From: Methylococcaceae bacterium NSP1-2
Lineage (GTDB): Bacteria; Pseudomonadota; Gammaproteobacteria; Methylococcales; Methylomonadaceae
Reading direction: 5' to 3'
Assembly: GCA_002256685.1 (NCBI GenBank)
Contig: NQJH01000144.1
Coordinates: forward strand, 1-5,555
DNA length: 5,555 nt
This document shows positions 5,403 to 5,555 of the stretch, piece by piece; within the stretch, counting starts at the first letter, position 1, and each line of letters starts with the position of its first letter. The notes under the pieces are model-generated. The model had not been told where the DNA came from and did not search any database. It saw only the letters and a list, made by a program, of their open reading frames with translations. A program made the translations under genes and the position numbers.

Positions 5403-5555
5403 TCAGTCCTCCGCATTAATGGTTTTGAAGTTATAAGGAAAGCCATTGGTGTCAATACTCGACATCCATTTTAAAAACGCCACCACGCCTTTAGCTTCTT
5501 CTGCGGTGATGTCCAAATTAGGCATTTTGCGATTGCTGCCAAAAGTACGCGCATT
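5403..5555 (-). CDS. norC: Nitric oxide reductase cytochrome c subunit, C-terminal part (5' end outside window)
   Basis: The last 50 codons and the stop are visible on the minus strand. The translation starts NARTFGSNRKMPNLDITAEE, continues with a helix ending VVAFLKWMSSIDTNGFP, and ends NAED. NorC is the membrane-anchored monohaem cytochrome c that receives electrons from soluble carriers and passes them to haem b of NorB. The Met in RKMPNL is the expected axial haem ligand, and the following E-E-A...FL-W-S-IDTNG(W/F)P stretch is the typical NorC C-terminus. The CXXCH haem-binding motif and membrane anchor would be beyond the right edge. The stop lies two bases before the norB ATG, so the two are one transcription unit with coupled translation; its promoter lies outside the window. 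Confidence 0.94.
   Translation of the reverse strand, partial: NARTFGSNRKMPNLDITAEEAKGVVAFLKWMSSIDTNGFPYNFKTINAED
5407..5412 (-). promoter_or_regulatory. Ribosome binding site of norB, inside the norC end
   Basis: Read on the minus strand the sequence is GGAGGA, six bases before the norB ATG. It overlaps the last codons of norC. It is a near-perfect Shine-Dalgarno match and fixes the longer norB start, including its extra N-terminal residues. Confidence 0.85.

Overview
The window looks like a chromosomal piece of a moderately AT-rich gammaproteobacterium. The gene order folC, then a DedD-type SPOR gene, then purF is the gammaproteobacterial folC-dedD-cvpA-purF neighbourhood. PurF is the short type with no propeptide, as in E. 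coli. The cytochrome-c-dependent nitric oxide reductase pair norC-norB suggests a respiratory lifestyle that meets NO, as in many sulfur- or methane-oxidising gammaproteobacteria. Genus cannot be fixed from this sequence alone.

Layout, left to right. Bases 2-415 hold the 3' end of folC (+). It overlaps by ATGA the start of a DedD-like SPOR gene (412-1220, +), whose membrane anchor and linker/SPOR body lie in different reading frames. The gap 1221-1404 has no gene. It holds a long imperfect inverted repeat made of two REP-like units with GTAG heads, in the place where cvpA usually sits. purF follows (1405-2913, +). The gap 2914-3099 holds a perfect 26-base palindrome and a second, unrelated hairpin just ahead of the next gene. 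That gene (3100-3795, +) encodes a NERD-domain protein with a C-terminal zinc ribbon. A 114-base convergent gap (3796-3909) is packed with three hairpins that can also pair in alternative ways. norB (3910-5400, -) and the 3' end of norC (5403-5555, -) close the window and are read from the right edge.

How the genes work together. folC (folate polyglutamylation) and purF (first committed step of purine synthesis) are housekeeping functions linked through one-carbon/purine metabolism. The DedD-like protein belongs to septal peptidoglycan and cell division. norC and norB encode the two subunits of one membrane enzyme that reduces NO to N2O. The NERD gene is the accessory-looking member, with no functional partner in view.

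No clear new multi-gene system is present. The points most worth a second look are the frameshift in dedD, the loss of cvpA from its usual slot, and the fact that each of the three gene-free gaps contains strong palindromic structure with sequences that differ from gap to gap.
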